From the NCBI RefSeq assembly GCF_019048265.1, contig NZ_CP077311.1, positions 1,526,001 to 1,590,000 of the forward strand: DNA of 64,000 nucleotides. Reading direction: 5' to 3'. The notes below the pieces were generated by a model that was not told the DNA's origin, did no database searches, and saw only the letters and a list, made by a program, of their open reading frames with translations. Positions 9,825-21,054 of the stretch are shown piece after piece (within the stretch, counting starts at the first letter, position 1; each line of letters begins with the position of its first letter). The position numbers and the translations under genes are program-made. The DNA is from Aeromonas sp. FDAARGOS 1405. GTDB lineage: Bacteria > Pseudomonadota > Gammaproteobacteria > Enterobacterales > Aeromonadaceae.

Positions 9825-10826
9825 TCAGCGGCTGGCTGCGCGGGCGCTCAGTTCGGCTTTCTCGCTATCGCTCAGGAAGGCCAGGGTCAGGCCGTTCTGC
9901 TGGGCGGTGCGGATTTCGCTGGCGGTCATACCCGCGGCCGGAGCGGCCACTTCATATTCGTGGGGCAGGTCGATCCCTTCCACCGCCGGGTCGTCGGTGT
10001 TGAGGCAAGCCAGCACGCCGGCAGCCAAGAACTGGCGGATCGGGTGTTCGGTCAGGCTCGCCACCGTGGTGGTCTGGACGTTGGAGGTGAGGCAGGATTC
10101 GATGCCGATGCGATGCTCGGCCAGATAGGCCATCAGGGCCGGATCCTGAATCGCTTTGACACCGTGGCCGATACGCTCGGCACCCAGCTCGCGAATGGCC
10201 TGCCACATGCTCTCGGGGCCAGCCGCCTCACCGGCGTGTACGGTGACGCGCATGCCTGCGTCGCGCACCTTACGGAAGTGGTCGACAAAGAGTTCCCCCG
10301 GGAAGCCCAGCTCGTCACCGGCCAGATCGATGGCGACCAGCTTGTCGCGGTGGGCCAGACAGGCTGCCAGCTCCTGATTGCACTGCTCGGTGCCGAAGGT
10401 GCGGCTCATGATGCCGATCAGGTTGGCCTTGATGCCGAAGTCACGGCTGCCCGCGGCCACACCGTCGATGATGGCTTCCACCACACCCTGCGGGTGCAGC
10501 TTGTGGGCCATCGCCATATAGGCCGGGCTGAAGCGCAGCTCGGCATAGTCGATACCGGCGCGCAGCAGATCTTCCACGTTTTCGTAGGCAACCCGGCGGC
10601 AGGCGTCATAGTTGGCCAGCACGGCCACACCCCAGTCCAGCTTCTTCAGGAAGGCGACCAGACTTGGCTCGTTCTCGACGATCTGTACGTGAGGGCGCAG
10701 TGCCTCCAGCTCAAAGGCGGGCAGCTGAATATTGTGTTGGCGACCCAGCTCGAGGATGGTTTGCGGACGGATGTTGCCGTCCAGATGGCGGTGCAGGTCG
10801 GTCAGGGGGAGAGATCTGTCAATCAT
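9825..10826 (-). CDS. add: Adenosine deaminase
   Basis: A 333-residue protein, the same length as E. coli Add. Metal-binding and catalytic motifs are intact: the HRHLDG zinc-binding histidines near the N-terminus, [16 protein letters not shown], and the late NTDDP aspartate. It converts adenosine or deoxyadenosine to inosine in purine salvage. The ATG at 10826 ([17 protein letters not shown]) is the conserved start. The reading frame stays open upstream, but that extension is only the complement of glnG. Confidence 0.95.
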   Translation of the reverse strand: MIDRSLPLTDLHRHLDGNIRPQTILELGRQHNIQLPAFELEALRPHVQIVENEPSLVAFLKKLDWGVAVLANYDACRRVAYENVEDLLRAGIDYAELRFSPAYMAMAHKLHPQGVVEAIIDGVAAGSRDFGIKANLIGIMSRTFGTEQCNQELAACLAHRDKLVAIDLAGDELGFPGELFVDHFRKVRDAGMRVTVHAGEAAGPESMWQAIRELGAERIGHGVKAIQDPALMAYLAEHRIGIESCLTSNVQTTTVASLTEHPIRQFLAAGVLACLNTDDPAVEGIDLPHEYEVAAPAAGMTASEIRTAQQNGLTLAFLSDSEKAELSARAASR

Positions 10827-10880
10827 GATGGCGCCTTCTTCGAGTCGGGTTTGAAAGCCTGCCATTCTAGGCGGGGCTTT

Positions 10881-10914
10881 CAAAAAAGATACCCCGTTTA
10901 CGGTTAAACGGGGT
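10881..10914 (-). terminator. glnG terminator
   Basis: A ten-base-pair perfect stem (ACCCCGTTTA, loop CGGT) at 10891-10914 is followed on the minus strand by ATCTTTTTT. It ends the glnLG transcript before add. Confidence 0.85.
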
Positions 10915-10966
10915 TCTGGCGGGTGGTGATTTGTCAGGGCGTGATGGGAATCGTTTTCCCCGGGAC

Positions 10967-12385
<1,419 letters not shown>

Positions 12386-12394
12386 GGGGTTCCC

Positions 12395-13450
12395 TTACTT
12401 GCGAAGCGGTAGAAAAATGGTGAATTCGGTGTGGCCCGGCCAGCTGATGCAGTCAATCCGCCCCTTGTGTTGGTCGATCAGGTTCTGGGCGATGGAGAGG
12501 CCGAGCCCGGTTCCCCCCTCCTTGCCGGTGATCATCGGATAGAACAGGGTATCGCGAATGGCATCGGGAATGCCGGGGCCGTTGTCGATGATCTTGATCT
12601 CCGCCGCTAGCCGGTAGCGCTGACCGTGGATGGTGATCTGGAACGCGGTGCGGGTCTTGATGCGGATAAGCCCGGTCTGATCGCCCAGCGCTTCGGCAGC
12701 GTTGCGCACTATGTTGAGAAACGCCTGCTGTAGCTGATCCGGCTCCATCTCGAATTCGGGGATGCTGGGGTCGTAATCCCGCTCGATGCGAACAGAGGGG
12801 GGGAGTTCGAGCTCCACCAGTCGGCGTACCTGCTCCAGCACCGAATGGACATTGTGCATCTGGTGACGGCCGGGGCGCTGGGGGCCGAGCAGCCGATCGA
12901 CCAGTACCCGCAGCCGATCGGCCTGTTCGATGATGATGCCGGTATATTCGCGAAGCGCCGGATCCGGCAGCTCTTTTTGCAGCAGCTGGGCCGCGCCGCG
13001 CAGGCCGCCGAGGGGATTCTTGATTTCGTGGGCCAGCCCGCGCACCAGCTCCTTGGCCGCCAGCTGCTGGGCATGTTGCTGCTGCTCCTGACTGATCTTC
13101 TTTTGCTGGTCGATCTTGCGCAGCTCCACGACCAGCAGACGCTGTTCGTGGTCTGCCATCGGGGTGGCGCTCAGCTCCACCAGTCGCGGTTCTCCTTCCA
13201 CCACCAGGGTCACTTCGCTGTCGGTGAAACCTTGCCCTGAAACGAGGCACTGTTTCAGTCTTTGCAGGTCGAGGGAGATATGTTCCAGCAGATGGGGCAG
13301 TTCGATGCCGATCAGTCGGCGTTCGCTGAGGGAGAGCAGCTGTTCAGCCGCCGGGTTGACGAACTGGATGCAGAGCCGCTCATCCATCAGGATCACGGCG
13401 GTCAGCAAATTATCCAAGAGTGTTTTGGCGTTGTCCGAGCGGGTTGGCAC
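12395..13450 (-). CDS. glnL: Nitrogen regulation sensor kinase NtrB (GlnL)
   Basis: A 351-residue cytoplasmic histidine kinase. It has a PAS domain (about residues 8-110), an H-box with phospho-histidine in VRGLAHEIKNPLGGLRGA, and an ATPase domain with the N box (NIVRNAAEA), the G1 box DNGPGIP and GGTGLGLSIAQ. Together with PII it phosphorylates or dephosphorylates GlnG. The start is GTG with AGGGAG upstream. It is separated from glnA by a DUF4124 gene on the same strand. Confidence 0.96.
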   Translation of the reverse strand: MPTRSDNAKTLLDNLLTAVILMDERLCIQFVNPAAEQLLSLSERRLIGIELPHLLEHISLDLQRLKQCLVSGQGFTDSEVTLVVEGEPRLVELSATPMADHEQRLLVVELRKIDQQKKISQEQQQHAQQLAAKELVRGLAHEIKNPLGGLRGAAQLLQKELPDPALREYTGIIIEQADRLRVLVDRLLGPQRPGRHQMHNVHSVLEQVRRLVELELPPSVRIERDYDPSIPEFEMEPDQLQQAFLNIVRNAAEALGDQTGLIRIKTRTAFQITIHGQRYRLAAEIKIIDNGPGIPDAIRDTLFYPMITGKEGGTGLGLSIAQNLIDQHKGRIDCISWPGHTEFTIFLPLRK

Positions 13451-13530
13451 AGGTTTCTCCCTAAAACGGTGCTACACACCAATTATGCACCCATATGGTG
13501 CATGGAGTTTACCCGCATCGGTGCGCTATA

Positions 13531-14112
13531 TCACCCCTGGTTGGCTTTGGGGGTGGGTTTGGGTGCCGGCGTCACGGTCGCTCTATGCAGGTAAAAGGTG
13601 ACTGGAGTGGATTTAGCAAGGATCGTACCGTCTTTGGCGAGCAGTTCTAGCTGAGCTTCGTGGGCACCGCGATCGACATTTTCGACCCGGATAGAGAGGC
13701 TGTTGCTAACGATGGGGGCTGCCTTGCCATCCAGAGTCAGGCGCACATCATACTGGGTTGGCGGTTTGGGGCTGATTTGACCCTGAAAGACGATATTGCC
13801 AGTGTTGTCGCGCAGGGTGCTGCCCTGTTCAGGGGAGAGCAGCTCGATCACCAGTTTGGCTGCCTCCTGCTCCTTCTTGGCGTCTGCGCCAGTCAGGCTG
13901 TTGAAGTTATCCACCTGCACCGAGCTGGGGGCGCTACCCAGCAGGGGGGCAGCCCGCAGATCCACCTCCTTTACGTTTTTGCCGGGAGGAGGGGCATCCG
14001 TGTAGTGGGTAATGCCATTGCCATCGACCCAAGAGTAGACCTTGGCCGCATGAGTACTGAAGGAGGTCAGTAACAGGAGGGTAATTGCTCCTATGCCATG
14101 TATCTTGTTCAT
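13531..14112 (-). CDS. Exported DUF4124-domain protein
   Basis: A 193-residue protein with a signal peptide (about residues 1-22, ending THAAK) followed by a DUF4124 segment (KVYSWVDGNGITHYTDAPPPGKNVKEVDL). The rest looks like an Ig-type beta domain and ends in a Pro/Lys-rich tail. The start at 14112 has AGGAGAG upstream; longer in-frame openings would destroy the signal sequence. It sits between glnA and glnL, and comparable DUF4124 genes are known there in related bacteria. The function is unknown. A periplasmic location is inferred. Confidence 0.82.
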   Translation of the reverse strand: MNKIHGIGAITLLLLTSFSTHAAKVYSWVDGNGITHYTDAPPPGKNVKEVDLRAAPLLGSAPSSVQVDNFNSLTGADAKKEQEAAKLVIELLSPEQGSTLRDNTGNIVFQGQISPKPPTQYDVRLTLDGKAAPIVSNSLSIRVENVDRGAHEAQLELLAKDGTILAKSTPVTFYLHRATVTPAPKPTPKANQG

Positions 14113-14154
14113 TCGTCTCTCCTTGACGGTATTTTGCTTAATCCTATCAGAGAA

Positions 14155-14178
14155 AAAACCCGCCATCTGGCGGGTTTT
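14155..14178 (-). terminator. glnA terminator
   Basis: An 11-base-pair perfect stem (AAAACCCGCCA / TGGCGGGTTTT) is followed on the minus strand by further T residues. It lies 50 bases past glnA, so most glnA transcripts probably end here and glnLG is read partly by readthrough or from its own promoter. Confidence 0.88.
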
Positions 14179-14227
14179 GTCACGATTCGGCAAGCTGACC
14201 CAATCTAAATGGGCTGTCTGCTGCGAT

Positions 14228-15637
14228 TTAGACGGAGTAGTACAGTTCGAACTCCAGCGGGTGCGGAGTCATGCGCACACGGTCAACATCCTGCTGTTTC
14301 AGTTCCAGATAGGAGTTGATGAAGTCATCGCTGAACACGCCGCCACGGGTCAGGAACTCGCGGTCAGCATCCAGAGCGGCCAGGGCTTCGTCCAGAGAAC
14401 CGGCAACGGTCGGCACTTCTGCGGCTTCTTCCGGCGGCAGGTCATACAAGTTCTTGTCCATGGCATCGCCCGGATGGATCTTGTTGATGATACCGTCCAG
14501 ACCGGCCATCAGCTGGGCAGCGAAGGCCAGGTACGGGTTGGCAGCCGGATCCGGGAAGCGCACTTCGATACGACGGGCTTTCGGGCTCGGTACCACCGGG
14601 ATACGGATGGAGGCAGAGCGGTTGCGGGCAGAGTAAGCCAGCATGACCGGTGCTTCATAACCCGGAACCAGACGCTTGTAAGAGTTGGTGGTCGGGTTGG
14701 CGAAGGCATTGATGGCCTTGGCGTGCTTGATGATACCGCCGATGTAGTGCAGCGCCATCTCGGACAGACCGCCGTACAGGTCACCAGCGAACAGGTTGAC
14801 GCCGTTCTTGGCCAGAGACTGGTGGCAGTGCATGCCGGAGCCGTTGTCACCGAACATGGGTTTCGGCATGAAGGTGACAGTCTTGTTGTAGGCGTGAGCC
14901 ACGTTGTGGATCACGTACTTCAGCACCTGTACTTCGTCCGCCTTCAGCGTGAGAGTATTGAAGCGGGTAGCGATCTCGTTCTGACCGGCAGTGGCCACTT
15001 CGTGGTGGTGAGCTTCAACGACCTGGCCCATCTCTTCCAGCACCAGACACATGGCGGCGCGGATATCCTGGGAAGAGTCGACCGGCGCAACCGGGAAGTA
15101 ACCGCCTTTCACGAACGGACGGTGACCCTTGTTGCCATGCTCATAGGCAGTGCCGGAGTTCCATGCGGCTTCTTCAGATTCGATTTTCACGAAGCTGTGG
15201 CCCATGGTGTTGGAGAAGGTGATGTTGTCGAACATGAAGAATTCCGGCTCCGGCCCGAACAGCACGGTGTCAGCGATGCCGCTGGACTTCAGGAAATCTT
15301 CTGCACGCTTGGCGATGGAGCGCGGATCGCGGTCGTAGCCCTGCATGGTGGCAGGCTCCAGCACGTCACAAACGATGTTCAGGGTGGTCTCTTCGGTGAA
15401 CGGGTCCAGCTTGGCGGAGGCTGCGTCCGGCATCAGTACCATGTCGGATTCGTTGATGCCCTTCCAGCCGCCGATGGAGGAGCCATCGAACATCTTGCCG
15501 TCTTCGAAGAAATCTTCATCAACCTGGTGAGCAGGGATGGATACGTGCTGCTCTTTACCCTTGGTGTCGGTAAAGCGCAGATCAACAAACTTGACTTCGT
15601 GTTCCTGGATCAGTGCCAAAACGTTCTGGGCTGACAT
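14228..15637 (-). CDS. glnA: Glutamine synthetase, type I
   Basis: A 469-residue GS-I beta enzyme that makes glutamine from glutamate, ammonia and ATP. Conserved parts include [13 protein letters not shown], the active-site segment [10 protein letters not shown], the ATP-site region [17 protein letters not shown] and the adenylylation site Tyr in NLYDLPPEE, so it is subject to GlnE control. AGGTTAC upstream of ATG 15637 gives a ribosome site. It heads the nitrogen gene group, and its promoter region contains sigma-54 and NtrC elements. Confidence 0.98.
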   Translation of the reverse strand: MSAQNVLALIQEHEVKFVDLRFTDTKGKEQHVSIPAHQVDEDFFEDGKMFDGSSIGGWKGINESDMVLMPDAASAKLDPFTEETTLNIVCDVLEPATMQGYDRDPRSIAKRAEDFLKSSGIADTVLFGPEPEFFMFDNITFSNTMGHSFVKIESEEAAWNSGTAYEHGNKGHRPFVKGGYFPVAPVDSSQDIRAAMCLVLEEMGQVVEAHHHEVATAGQNEIATRFNTLTLKADEVQVLKYVIHNVAHAYNKTVTFMPKPMFGDNGSGMHCHQSLAKNGVNLFAGDLYGGLSEMALHYIGGIIKHAKAINAFANPTTNSYKRLVPGYEAPVMLAYSARNRSASIRIPVVPSPKARRIEVRFPDPAANPYLAFAAQLMAGLDGIINKIHPGDAMDKNLYDLPPEEAAEVPTVAGSLDEALAALDADREFLTRGGVFSDDFINSYLELKQQDVDRVRMTPHPLEFELYYSV

Positions 15638-15693
15638 GCTAAGTAACCTCCGGTGTTAAAACTCTCTGGGTGAATGCGTCGTCGTATTCACAT

Positions 15694-15711
15694 AAGCCAG
15701 TATCGTGCCAA
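15694..15711 (-). promoter_or_regulatory. Sigma-54 promoter of glnA (glnAp2-like)
   Basis: On the minus strand TTGGCACGATACTGGCTT has the invariant GG and GC doublets ten bases apart (-24/-12), matching E. coli glnAp2 nearly position for position. The start of transcription would be near 15684, about 47 bases before the glnA ATG. Confidence 0.88.
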
Positions 15712-15783
15712 GTTTGTGACAGCTTGATTTCAGGGCAATCTCGCTGAAGAGGCTCCCCAAAATCAGGCGATCTCGACTCGCGT

Positions 15784-15800
15784 TGCATCAATTTAGTGCA
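15784..15800. promoter_or_regulatory. NtrC box 1 upstream of glnA
   Basis: A 17-base palindrome (TGCATCAATTTAGTGCA) fits the NtrC consensus TGCAC-N7-GTGCA. It is centred at about -108 from the inferred glnAp2 start, as in E. coli. Confidence 0.85.
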
Positions 15801-15817
15801 ATGGTGGATCGTTTTGG

Positions 15818-15834
15818 TGCACTGTAATGGTGCG
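15818..15834. promoter_or_regulatory. NtrC box 2 upstream of glnA
   Basis: TGCACTGTAATGGTGCG is a second NtrC palindrome, 34 bases (about three helical turns) from the first and at about -142. The pair forms the enhancer. Apart from these sites and the promoter, the 351-base gap 15638-15988 shows only the typA leader. Confidence 0.85.
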
Positions 15835-15988
15835 CGAAATACGGTCACCGCCCATCTAAGCAGGGTTTGTCAGAGAGGTCTATGATCCAGATCTGTTGTT
15901 ATGCGCGAATGTACTGCAATTCTGCTAGGCAGATCACAAAGGCAAGAGTACAATTAGCGCCCAATTTTACCCGGTGATTGAGGCGAGA

Positions 15989-17800
15989 ATGTTAGAGAAT
16001 TTACGCAATATTGCGATTATTGCGCACGTTGACCACGGCAAAACGACTCTGGTTGATAAGCTGCTGCAGCAGTCCGGCACCCTGGACCGCTCCACGGAAG
16101 GCCAGGAACGGATCATGGACTCCAATGATCTGGAACGGGAACGTGGCATCACCATTCTCGCCAAGAACACTGCGATCCGCTGGAATGACTACCGCATCAA
16201 CATCGTTGATACCCCGGGTCACGCCGACTTCGGTGGTGAAGTAGAGCGCGTACTGTCCATGGTTGACTCCGTGCTGCTGCTGGTTGACGCCGTAGACGGC
16301 CCGATGCCGCAAACCCGTTTCGTGACCCAGAAAGCGTTCGCTCAGGGTCTGAAGCCGATCGTGGTCATCAACAAGGTTGACCGTCCGGGTGCTCGTCCTG
16401 ACTGGGTAATGGATCAGGTATTCGACCTGTTCGACAACCTGGGCGCGACTGACGAACAGCTGGATTTCAAAGTTGTTTACGCCTCTGCACTGAACGGTTG
16501 GGCCACCATGGATCAGGACGTCGAGTCCGAGAACATGGAGCCGCTGTTCCAGGCTATCGTTGACAACGTTGAAGCGCCGAAGGCTGATGCCGAAGGTGGT
16601 TTCCAGATGCAGATCTCCCAGCTGGACTACAACTCTTACGTGGGCGTTATCGGTATCGGCCGTATCACCCGTGGTCGCGTCAAGACCAACCAGCAAGTCA
16701 CCATCGTTGGTGCCGACGGCAAGACCCGTAACGGTAAAGTCGGTCAGGTGCTGGGTTACCTGGGTCTGTCCCGTACTGAAGTTACCGACGCGCAAGCGGG
16801 TGACATCATCGCTATCACCGGTCTGGGCGAGCTGAAAATCTCCGACACCATCTGTGACAACGGTGCCGTTGAAGCCCTGCCGCCCCTCTCCGTTGACGAG
16901 CCGACTGTGAACATGACCTTCCAGGTCAACACCTCACCGTTCGCCGGTAAAGAGGGCAAGTTCGTGACCTCCCGTAACATTCTGGAGCGTCTGAACCAGG
17001 AGCTGGTCCACAACGTGGCCCTGCGCGTGGAAGAGACTGATGATCCGGACAAGTTCCGTGTATCCGGTCGTGGTGAACTGCACCTCTCCATCCTGATCGA
17101 AAACATGCGCCGCGAAGGTTACGAACTGGCTGTGTCCCGTCCGGAAGTAATCCTGCGTACCGTTGATGGTGTTCTGCAAGAACCGTTCGAAACCGTAACT
17201 GTGGACGTTGAAGAAGCGCACCAAGGTTCCGTGATGGAGCAACTGGGTCTGCGTAAGGGCGAAATGACCAACATGACCCCGGATGGCAAGGGTCGTGTCC
17301 GTCTGGACTTCATGATCCCGAGCCGTGGCCTGATCGGTTTCCAGACCGAATTCATGACCATGACCTCAGGTACCGGTCTGCTGTACCACACCTTCGACCA
17401 CTACGGTCCGCACAAGGGTGGCAGCATCGGCGAGCGTCAGAATGGCGTGCTGATCTCCAACGCTACCGGTAAAGCACTGACTTATGCCCTGTTCGGTCTG
17501 CAAGACCGTGGTCGTCTGTTCATCGGTCACGCGACCGAAGTGTACGAAGGCCAGGTGATCGGTATTCACTCCCGTTCCAACGACTTGACTGTTAACTGCC
17601 TGAAAGGCAAACAGCTGACCAACATGCGTGCCTCCGGTACTGACGAAGCTCAAGTGCTGACTCCGCCGATCCGCATGACTCTGGAACAGGCTCTCGAGTT
17701 CATCGATAACGACGAACTGGTAGAAGTGACTCCGAAGAACATCCGTATCCGCAAGAAATTGCTGACCGAGCTGGATCGCAAGCGCTCTGGCCGTGGTTAA
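15989..17800 (+). CDS. typA: Ribosome-associated GTPase TypA/BipA
   Basis: A 603-residue translational GTPase. It has the G1 loop AHVDHGKTT, switch region [31 protein letters not shown] and SAL(N), followed by EF-G-like domains and the BipA C-terminal region ([28 protein letters not shown]). It acts in ribosome assembly and stress adaptation. ATG 15989 with GAGGCGAG upstream is the start; an in-frame GTG at 15974 lacks a ribosome site. Codon use is strongly biased to C/G-ending preferred codons, as in highly expressed genes. Confidence 0.97.
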   Translation: MLENLRNIAIIAHVDHGKTTLVDKLLQQSGTLDRSTEGQERIMDSNDLERERGITILAKNTAIRWNDYRINIVDTPGHADFGGEVERVLSMVDSVLLLVDAVDGPMPQTRFVTQKAFAQGLKPIVVINKVDRPGARPDWVMDQVFDLFDNLGATDEQLDFKVVYASALNGWATMDQDVESENMEPLFQAIVDNVEAPKADAEGGFQMQISQLDYNSYVGVIGIGRITRGRVKTNQQVTIVGADGKTRNGKVGQVLGYLGLSRTEVTDAQAGDIIAITGLGELKISDTICDNGAVEALPPLSVDEPTVNMTFQVNTSPFAGKEGKFVTSRNILERLNQELVHNVALRVEETDDPDKFRVSGRGELHLSILIENMRREGYELAVSRPEVILRTVDGVLQEPFETVTVDVEEAHQGSVMEQLGLRKGEMTNMTPDGKGRVRLDFMIPSRGLIGFQTEFMTMTSGTGLLYHTFDHYGPHKGGSIGERQNGVLISNATGKALTYALFGLQDRGRLFIGHATEVYEGQVIGIHSRSNDLTVNCLKGKQLTNMRASGTDEAQVLTPPIRMTLEQALEFIDNDELVEVTPKNIRIRKKLLTELDRKRSGRG

Positions 17801-17851
17801 TGCCATGTGCTGAGTCTCGGCAGCCCTCGCGGCCGCTGACGGTTCACTGAT

Positions 17852-17889
17852 AAACGGACCCAAACCTCTTGGTTTGGGTCCGTTTTTTT
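17852..17889 (+). terminator. typA terminator
   Basis: A 15-base-pair perfect stem (17852-17866 with 17871-17885, loop TCTT) runs into seven T residues. Confidence 0.93.
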
Positions 17890-17998
17890 ATGCTTGTGAT
17901 CCGCTCTGGCCATCCTGATGAGCTCGTTCAGGCCATCAGCAATGGATGATGAGTGGGCTGATAAGCGGCGAACGAAAGTCGTGGGGGTGGGTGAGATA

Positions 17999-18032
17999 AA
18001 AAAGCCGCAGCGGATGAACGCTGCGGCTTTTT
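17999..18032 (-). terminator. trkH terminator
   Basis: A 14-base-pair stem with A5/T5 ends around GCCGCAGCG and loop GATGAA lies 20 bases beyond the trkH stop. It can work in both directions. Confidence 0.85.
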
Positions 18033-18051
18033 GCTGGCTTGCAGTGAGGAA

Positions 18052-19494
18052 TTACTGGCGCCAGAAGGAGGGGAAGAAGAGCACGGCGACCGTCAGGATC
18101 TCCAGTCGTCCCAGCAACATACCGAACGACAGCAGCCATTTGGCCGATTCCGGCAGGCTGGCAAAGTTGGTGCTGGGGCCGACCACCGGGCCCATGCCCG
18201 GGCCGACGTTGGCAACGGCGGTGATGGAGCTGGAGATGGCCGTCAGGGGATCGAGCCCGATGGCGCCCAACAGTGCAGCTATCACCAGAATGATGGCGAA
18301 GTAGGCCAGCACGAAGGAGATCATCGAGCGGATGATTGCATCATTGACCGTCCGGCCATTGTACTTCTGGGGAAATACGCCGGAAGGGTGCATCAGTTGG
18401 CGCATCTGCTTCTTGAACAGGGCAAAGGCCACCTGTACCCGGAAGATCTTGAGGCCGCCCGCAGTGGAGCCGGAGCAGGCCCCAAGAGCCAGCAGCACGA
18501 TGAAGAGGATGCTGGCCAGTGGCCCCCAAGTGCCGAAGTCACCAAGGCCGTAGCCGGTGGTGGTGAGCACCGAGACGATGTTGAAGCAGCTGATGCGCAA
18601 GGCATCCCAGAAGCCGAACAGATCTCTCTCCCACAGATAGAAGGTCATGATGACGGTGACCCACACAACCAGCCAGAAGAAGCCGCGCACTTGGGCATCC
18701 TTGAGCAGGCTGTAGTCCCGGTGGTTGAGGCTCTGCACATAGAGCAGGAAGGGGAGGCCGCCGAGGAACATGAACAGGGTACCAATCCAGTGTGCCGAGT
18801 TGGAGAAGTGGGACATGGATTGATCGGAGGTGGAGTAGCCGCCGGTACTGAGGGTGGTCATGGCGTGGTTGATCGCCTCGAACATGTTCATGCCGCTGGC
18901 CCAGTAGGCCATGAAGCAGAGCATGGAGAGCACCAGATAGACCACGACTATGTTGTTGGCGACCGTCTTGGCCCGTGGCGCACTTTTATCCGACCAGTCC
19001 GAGCTCTCGGTCTGGAACAGCTTCATGCCGCCGACGTTGAGGTAGGGCAGCACGGCAACCGCCATCACGATAAAGCCGACTCCGCCCAGCCACTGCAGGA
19101 TGGAACGCCACAACAGGATGCTGTGGGCCATGTTGTCGAGGCCGGAGAGCACGGTAGAGCCTGTGGTGGTCACCCCCGACATAGTCTCGAAGTAGGCGTC
19201 GGTGAAGTTGATGTGGGTGATGAAAACAAACGGCAGGGCGCCGAAGGCGCAGGCAACCACCCAGACCGAGGTGGTGAGCAGGAACATCTCCCGCACCCCC
19301 AGATGAAACTCCGCCTTACGACCGTAGTGGAGGCAGAGCAGGGCGGCGCCGTGGGTGATCAGCACGGACTTGAGAAACTCGACAAATCCCTCTGACCCGG
19401 TGAGCAGTGCCAGCAAGGTGGGTAGCCACATGAAGAGCGCCAGCTTGGAAAGCACCAGCCCGAGGGTGAAGATAATGGGACGCAGCTTGATCAT
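18052..19494 (-). CDS. trkH: Trk system potassium uptake protein TrkH
   Basis: A 480-residue polytopic membrane protein of the TrkH/KtrB superfamily, close to the E. coli length. Four pore-loop repeats are recognisable, for example SGVTTTGSTV, TLSTGGYST, TTTGYG and ANVGPGMG, whose glycines line the K+ filter. It takes up K+ with TrkA as the nucleotide-gated regulator. It is the last gene of the def-fmt-rsmB-trkA-trkH run. Confidence 0.95.
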   Translation of the reverse strand: MIKLRPIIFTLGLVLSKLALFMWLPTLLALLTGSEGFVEFLKSVLITHGAALLCLHYGRKAEFHLGVREMFLLTTSVWVVACAFGALPFVFITHINFTDAYFETMSGVTTTGSTVLSGLDNMAHSILLWRSILQWLGGVGFIVMAVAVLPYLNVGGMKLFQTESSDWSDKSAPRAKTVANNIVVVYLVLSMLCFMAYWASGMNMFEAINHAMTTLSTGGYSTSDQSMSHFSNSAHWIGTLFMFLGGLPFLLYVQSLNHRDYSLLKDAQVRGFFWLVVWVTVIMTFYLWERDLFGFWDALRISCFNIVSVLTTTGYGLGDFGTWGPLASILFIVLLALGACSGSTAGGLKIFRVQVAFALFKKQMRQLMHPSGVFPQKYNGRTVNDAIIRSMISFVLAYFAIILVIAALLGAIGLDPLTAISSSITAVANVGPGMGPVVGPSTNFASLPESAKWLLSFGMLLGRLEILTVAVLFFPSFWRQ

Positions 19495-19523
19495 GTTCGA
19501 TAACCTGGTCGTTGATTAACAAA

Positions 19524-19562
19524 AGACCCGGACCATCCCCTTGGGGGAGCTGAGCCGGGTCT
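19524..19562 (-). terminator. Hairpin between trkA and trkH
   Basis: AGACCCGG and CCGGGTCT pair around an inner CCCC/GGGG stem, and TTTT follows on the minus strand. It is an intrinsic terminator or attenuator that would lower trkH expression relative to trkA. Confidence 0.65.
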
Positions 19563-19590
19563 GATTTGACAGCCTGTGCGCATGAAGACG

Positions 19591-20967
19591 TTACAGGAAG
19601 AAGGGGCTGGGCTGGAACAGCCGCTCCACTTCCGGGATGTACTTCTTGTCCACCAGGAACATGACCACGTGGTCATCCTGCTGGATCTTGGTGCGATCGT
19701 GGGCGATCAGCACTTCATCCCCGCGCACCACGGCACCGATAGTAGTGCCCGGCGGCAGCTTGAGCTCGCCTACCGTCTTGCCGACCACCTTGGAGGTGTT
19801 CTCGTCACCGTGGGCAATCGCCTCGATCGCCTCGGCAGCACCGCGGCGCAAGCTGTAGACGTTGGCGATATCTGCCCGGCGTACGTGGGTAAGCAGGGCC
19901 GAGATGGTGGCCTGCTGCGGCGAGATGGCGATATCGATAGAGCCACCCTGCACCAGATCCACGTAGGCGCCGCGCTGGATCAGCACCATGGTCTTCTTGG
20001 CGCCCATCTTCTTGGCGAGCAGCGCCGACATGATGTTGGCCTCGTCCTCGTTGGTCACGGCGATGAAGACATCGATCTGGTCGATGTGTTCCTCGGCCAG
20101 CAGCTCCTGATCCGCCGCATCGCCGCAGAAGACGATGGTGTTCTCCAGCAGTTCGGAGAGCTGCTCCGCCCGCTTCTGGTTGCGCTCGATAAGCTTGACG
20201 CTGTAACGCTTCTCCAGCTGACGGGCGAGGCCTGCGCCAATGTTGCCGCCACCGACGATCATGATGCGGCGGTAGGGGCTCTCGAGGCGCTGCAGTTCAG
20301 ACATCACGGCACGGATATGGCCCGCGGCGGCGACGAAGAAGACCTCGTCATCCGCTTCGATGATGGTGGTGCCTTGCGGACGGATCGGGCGGCCCTGACG
20401 GAAGATGGCCGCTACCCGGGTCTCGATGTTCGGCATGTGTTCGCGCAGGGTGGAGAGAGCATTGCCCACCAGCGGGCCACCGTAGTAGGCCTTGACCGCC
20501 ACCAGACCGACGCGGCCACCTGCAAAATCAACCACTTGCAGAGCTCCCGGGTATTCGATCAGGCGACGCACATAGTCGGTCACCAGCTGCTCCGGCGCGA
20601 TCAGGTGATCCACCGGCACCGATTCTGGCAGGAACAGGCGATCCCGCTCGGTCAGATAGGCCGGCGAGCGGATCCGCGCGACCTTGTTCGGGGTGTTGAA
20701 CAGGGAGTAGGCCACCTGACAGGCGATCATGTTGGTCTCGTCACTGTTGGTGACGGCGACCAGCATGTCTGCATCCTGAGCCCCCGCTTCGCGCAGCACC
20801 TTGGGGTGGGCGCCATGACCGTTGACCACCCGCAGGTCAAACTTGTCCTGCAGTTCGCGCAGGCGTTCGCTGTCGGTGTCGACGATGGTGATGTCGTTGT
20901 TCTCCCCGGCCAGGTTCTCGGCCAGGGTGCCGCCGACCTGGCCGGCTCCCAAAATGATGATCTTCAT
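19591..20967 (-). CDS. trkA: Trk system NAD-binding regulator TrkA
   Basis: A 458-residue peripheral membrane protein built of two RCK_N/RCK_C repeats. The first Rossmann motif is [16 protein letters not shown] (residues 7-22) and the second [14 protein letters not shown] (about 239). It binds NAD(H) and ATP or ADP and gates TrkH. It lies about 90 bases before trkH and 90 after rsmB on the same strand. Confidence 0.96.
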   Translation of the reverse strand: MKIIILGAGQVGGTLAENLAGENNDITIVDTDSERLRELQDKFDLRVVNGHGAHPKVLREAGAQDADMLVAVTNSDETNMIACQVAYSLFNTPNKVARIRSPAYLTERDRLFLPESVPVDHLIAPEQLVTDYVRRLIEYPGALQVVDFAGGRVGLVAVKAYYGGPLVGNALSTLREHMPNIETRVAAIFRQGRPIRPQGTTIIEADDEVFFVAAAGHIRAVMSELQRLESPYRRIMIVGGGNIGAGLARQLEKRYSVKLIERNQKRAEQLSELLENTIVFCGDAADQELLAEEHIDQIDVFIAVTNEDEANIMSALLAKKMGAKKTMVLIQRGAYVDLVQGGSIDIAISPQQATISALLTHVRRADIANVYSLRRGAAEAIEAIAHGDENTSKVVGKTVGELKLPPGTTIGAVVRGDEVLIAHDRTKIQQDDHVVMFLVDKKYIPEVERLFQPSPFFL

Positions 20968-21054
20968 AGGGAACGTTTACTCACGTTGATGCTGTAAAGG
21001 GGGGCGCCAGAACGGATCTGGCGGCTCTCCCGAATGAGGTTGGTCATGCCCGGC

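Noticed and set aside
14093..15634. Plus-strand open frame of 513 codons opposite glnA
   Set aside because: Complement of glnA with biased composition only.
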